Shown: positions 5,399-5,961 of the stretch, one piece after another
How the letters are laid out: each line of letters opens with the position of its first letter
Position numbering within the stretch: the first letter of the stretch is position 1
Source of the DNA: Pelobacter sp. UBA5610
GTDB taxonomy: Bacteria; Desulfobacterota; Desulfuromonadia; Desulfuromonadales; Syntrophotaleaceae
Direction of reading: 5' to 3'
DNA length: 5,961 bases
Assembly: GCA_002424645.1 (NCBI GenBank)
Contig: DIKU01000130.1
Location: 4,926 to 10,886 of the forward strand
Position numbers and translations under genes: made by a program
Notes under the pieces: generated by a model
What the model was told of the DNA's origin: nothing
The model's input: only the letters and a program-made list of their open reading frames with translations
Database searches by the model: none

Positions 5399-5407
5399 AC
5401 ACTACGC

Positions 5408-5961
5408 ATGACGCGAAAAATGGTTACCATCGACGGCAATACAGCCGCAGCACACGTGGCCCACGCCACCAACGAGGTTATCGCCATCTACCCCATCACT
5501 CCGTCGTCCAACATGGGGGAGCTTTCGGATATTAAAAGTGCCAATGGCGAAAAAAACATCTGGGGTACCGTGCCGCTGGTAACAGAGATGCAATCGGAGG
5601 CGGGGGCGGCAGGTGCAGTACATGGCGCATTGCAGGCCGGAGCACTGACCACGACCTTTACCGCCAGCCAGGGTCTGCTGCTGATGATCCCCAACATGTT
5701 CAAAATCGCCGGAGAACTGACTCCGACGGTATTTCATGTCTCGGCGCGGGCCATTGCCGCCCAGGCACTGTCCATTTTCGGTGACCATTCCGACGTCATG
5801 GCCTGCCGTTCGACCGGTTTTGCCATGCTCGCCTCCAACAACGCCCAGGAGGTCATGGACTTTGCCCTCATTTCCCAGGCGGCCACACTGCGATCGCGGG
5901 TTCCATTTCTACACTTTTTTGACGGATTCAGGACCTCTCACGAAATCCAGAAAATCGAGCA
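5408..5961 (+). CDS. nifJ: Pyruvate:ferredoxin (flavodoxin) oxidoreductase, N-terminal part (3' end outside the window)
   Basis: This thiamine-diphosphate and iron-sulfur enzyme converts pyruvate and CoA to acetyl-CoA and CO2, reducing ferredoxin. In many anaerobes it also runs in reverse to fix CO2. The frame is open to the right edge, giving 184 residues of a single-chain enzyme that is normally about 1,190. What is present is the N-terminal domain I. DGNTAAAHVAHA (9-20) and YPITPSS (28-34) are characteristic. Thr31, Glu64 (EMQSEAGAAGA) and Arg114 (VSARAIAAQ) fall at the same numbers as the pyruvate- and thiamine-contacting residues I recall for the Desulfovibrio africanus enzyme. FTASQGLLLMIPNM (84-97) and FGDHSDVMACR (124-134) also fit. 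The N-terminus DGNTAAAHVA and this layout fit the fused pyruvate enzyme better than a multi-subunit 2-oxoglutarate (Kor) enzyme. The remaining domains, including the ferredoxin-like and C-terminal thiamine domains, cannot be checked. The alternative name is por. Confidence 0.95.
   Translation, partial: MTRKMVTIDGNTAAAHVAHATNEVIAIYPITPSSNMGELSDIKSANGEKNIWGTVPLVTEMQSEAGAAGAVHGALQAGALTTTFTASQGLLLMIPNMFKIAGELTPTVFHVSARAIAAQALSIFGDHSDVMACRSTGFAMLASNNAQEVMDFALISQAATLRSRVPFLHFFDGFRTSHEIQKIE

Larger units (their letters stand above)
4908..5407. other. 500-bp intergenic region between divergent regulator and pyruvate oxidoreductase genes
   Basis: This region is more AT-rich than the flanking genes. 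It contains the regulator ribosome binding site, an odd palindrome and its partial repeat (4933-4946, 5071-5084), and a possible 40-codon minus-strand ORF (4947-5069). It also holds a cluster of short inverted repeats (5121-5166), a sigma-70-like promoter (5210-5237), and a leader of about 160 bases before the oxidoreductase ATG. I found no tRNA, insertion sequence or recognisable riboswitch. Confidence 0.7.

Overview
The window looks like a chromosomal stretch from an anaerobic deltaproteobacterium of the Desulfuromonadales type (Geobacter / Pelobacter / Desulfuromonas relatives). This is inferred from three things: the protein sequences, the pairing of an NADP-type isocitrate dehydrogenase with an LDH-like malate dehydrogenase next to a pyruvate:ferredoxin oxidoreductase, and my recollection that Geobacter genomes carry aspS, icd and mdh close together. 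I could not run a search, so the taxon is tentative. There are no mobile elements, tRNAs, rRNAs or CRISPR arrays.

Layout, left to right. (1) Bases 1-1134 hold the 3' two-thirds of aspS (aspartyl-tRNA synthetase), open at the left edge. (2) Bases 1212-1952 encode a 246-residue lipoprotein with a coiled-coil N-terminal half and a C-terminal LysM domain. Its signal-peptide codons contain a striking G7/C7 hairpin. (3) A 130-bp gap carries a plausible promoter and an operator-like inverted repeat, followed by icd (2083-3483) and mdh (3549-4502). The 65-bp icd-mdh spacer contains a terminator-shaped hairpin directly before the mdh ribosome binding site. (4) Convergent to mdh, on the minus strand, is a 119-residue winged-helix regulator (4548-4907, TTG start). 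A second terminator-shaped hairpin, oriented for the plus strand, lies inside this gene. (5) A 500-bp AT-richer intergenic region (4908-5407) holds a good sigma-70-like promoter, several short inverted repeats and a possible 40-codon minus-strand ORF. (6) From 5408 to the right edge is the start of a pyruvate:ferredoxin oxidoreductase gene (184 complete codons of what is normally about 1,190).

Taken together, icd, mdh and the pyruvate oxidoreductase are central carbon enzymes: two TCA-cycle oxidations, and the ferredoxin-linked interconversion of pyruvate with acetyl-CoA and CO2. The small regulator sits between mdh and the oxidoreductase gene and is transcribed divergently from the latter. 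It is therefore a natural candidate to control that gene or itself, but nothing in the sequence proves this. I found no evidence for a wholly new biological system. The points most worth a second look are regulatory: the two terminator-like hairpins around mdh, the inverted repeat at the icd promoter, the G7/C7 hairpin, and the repeat-rich region upstream of the oxidoreductase gene.
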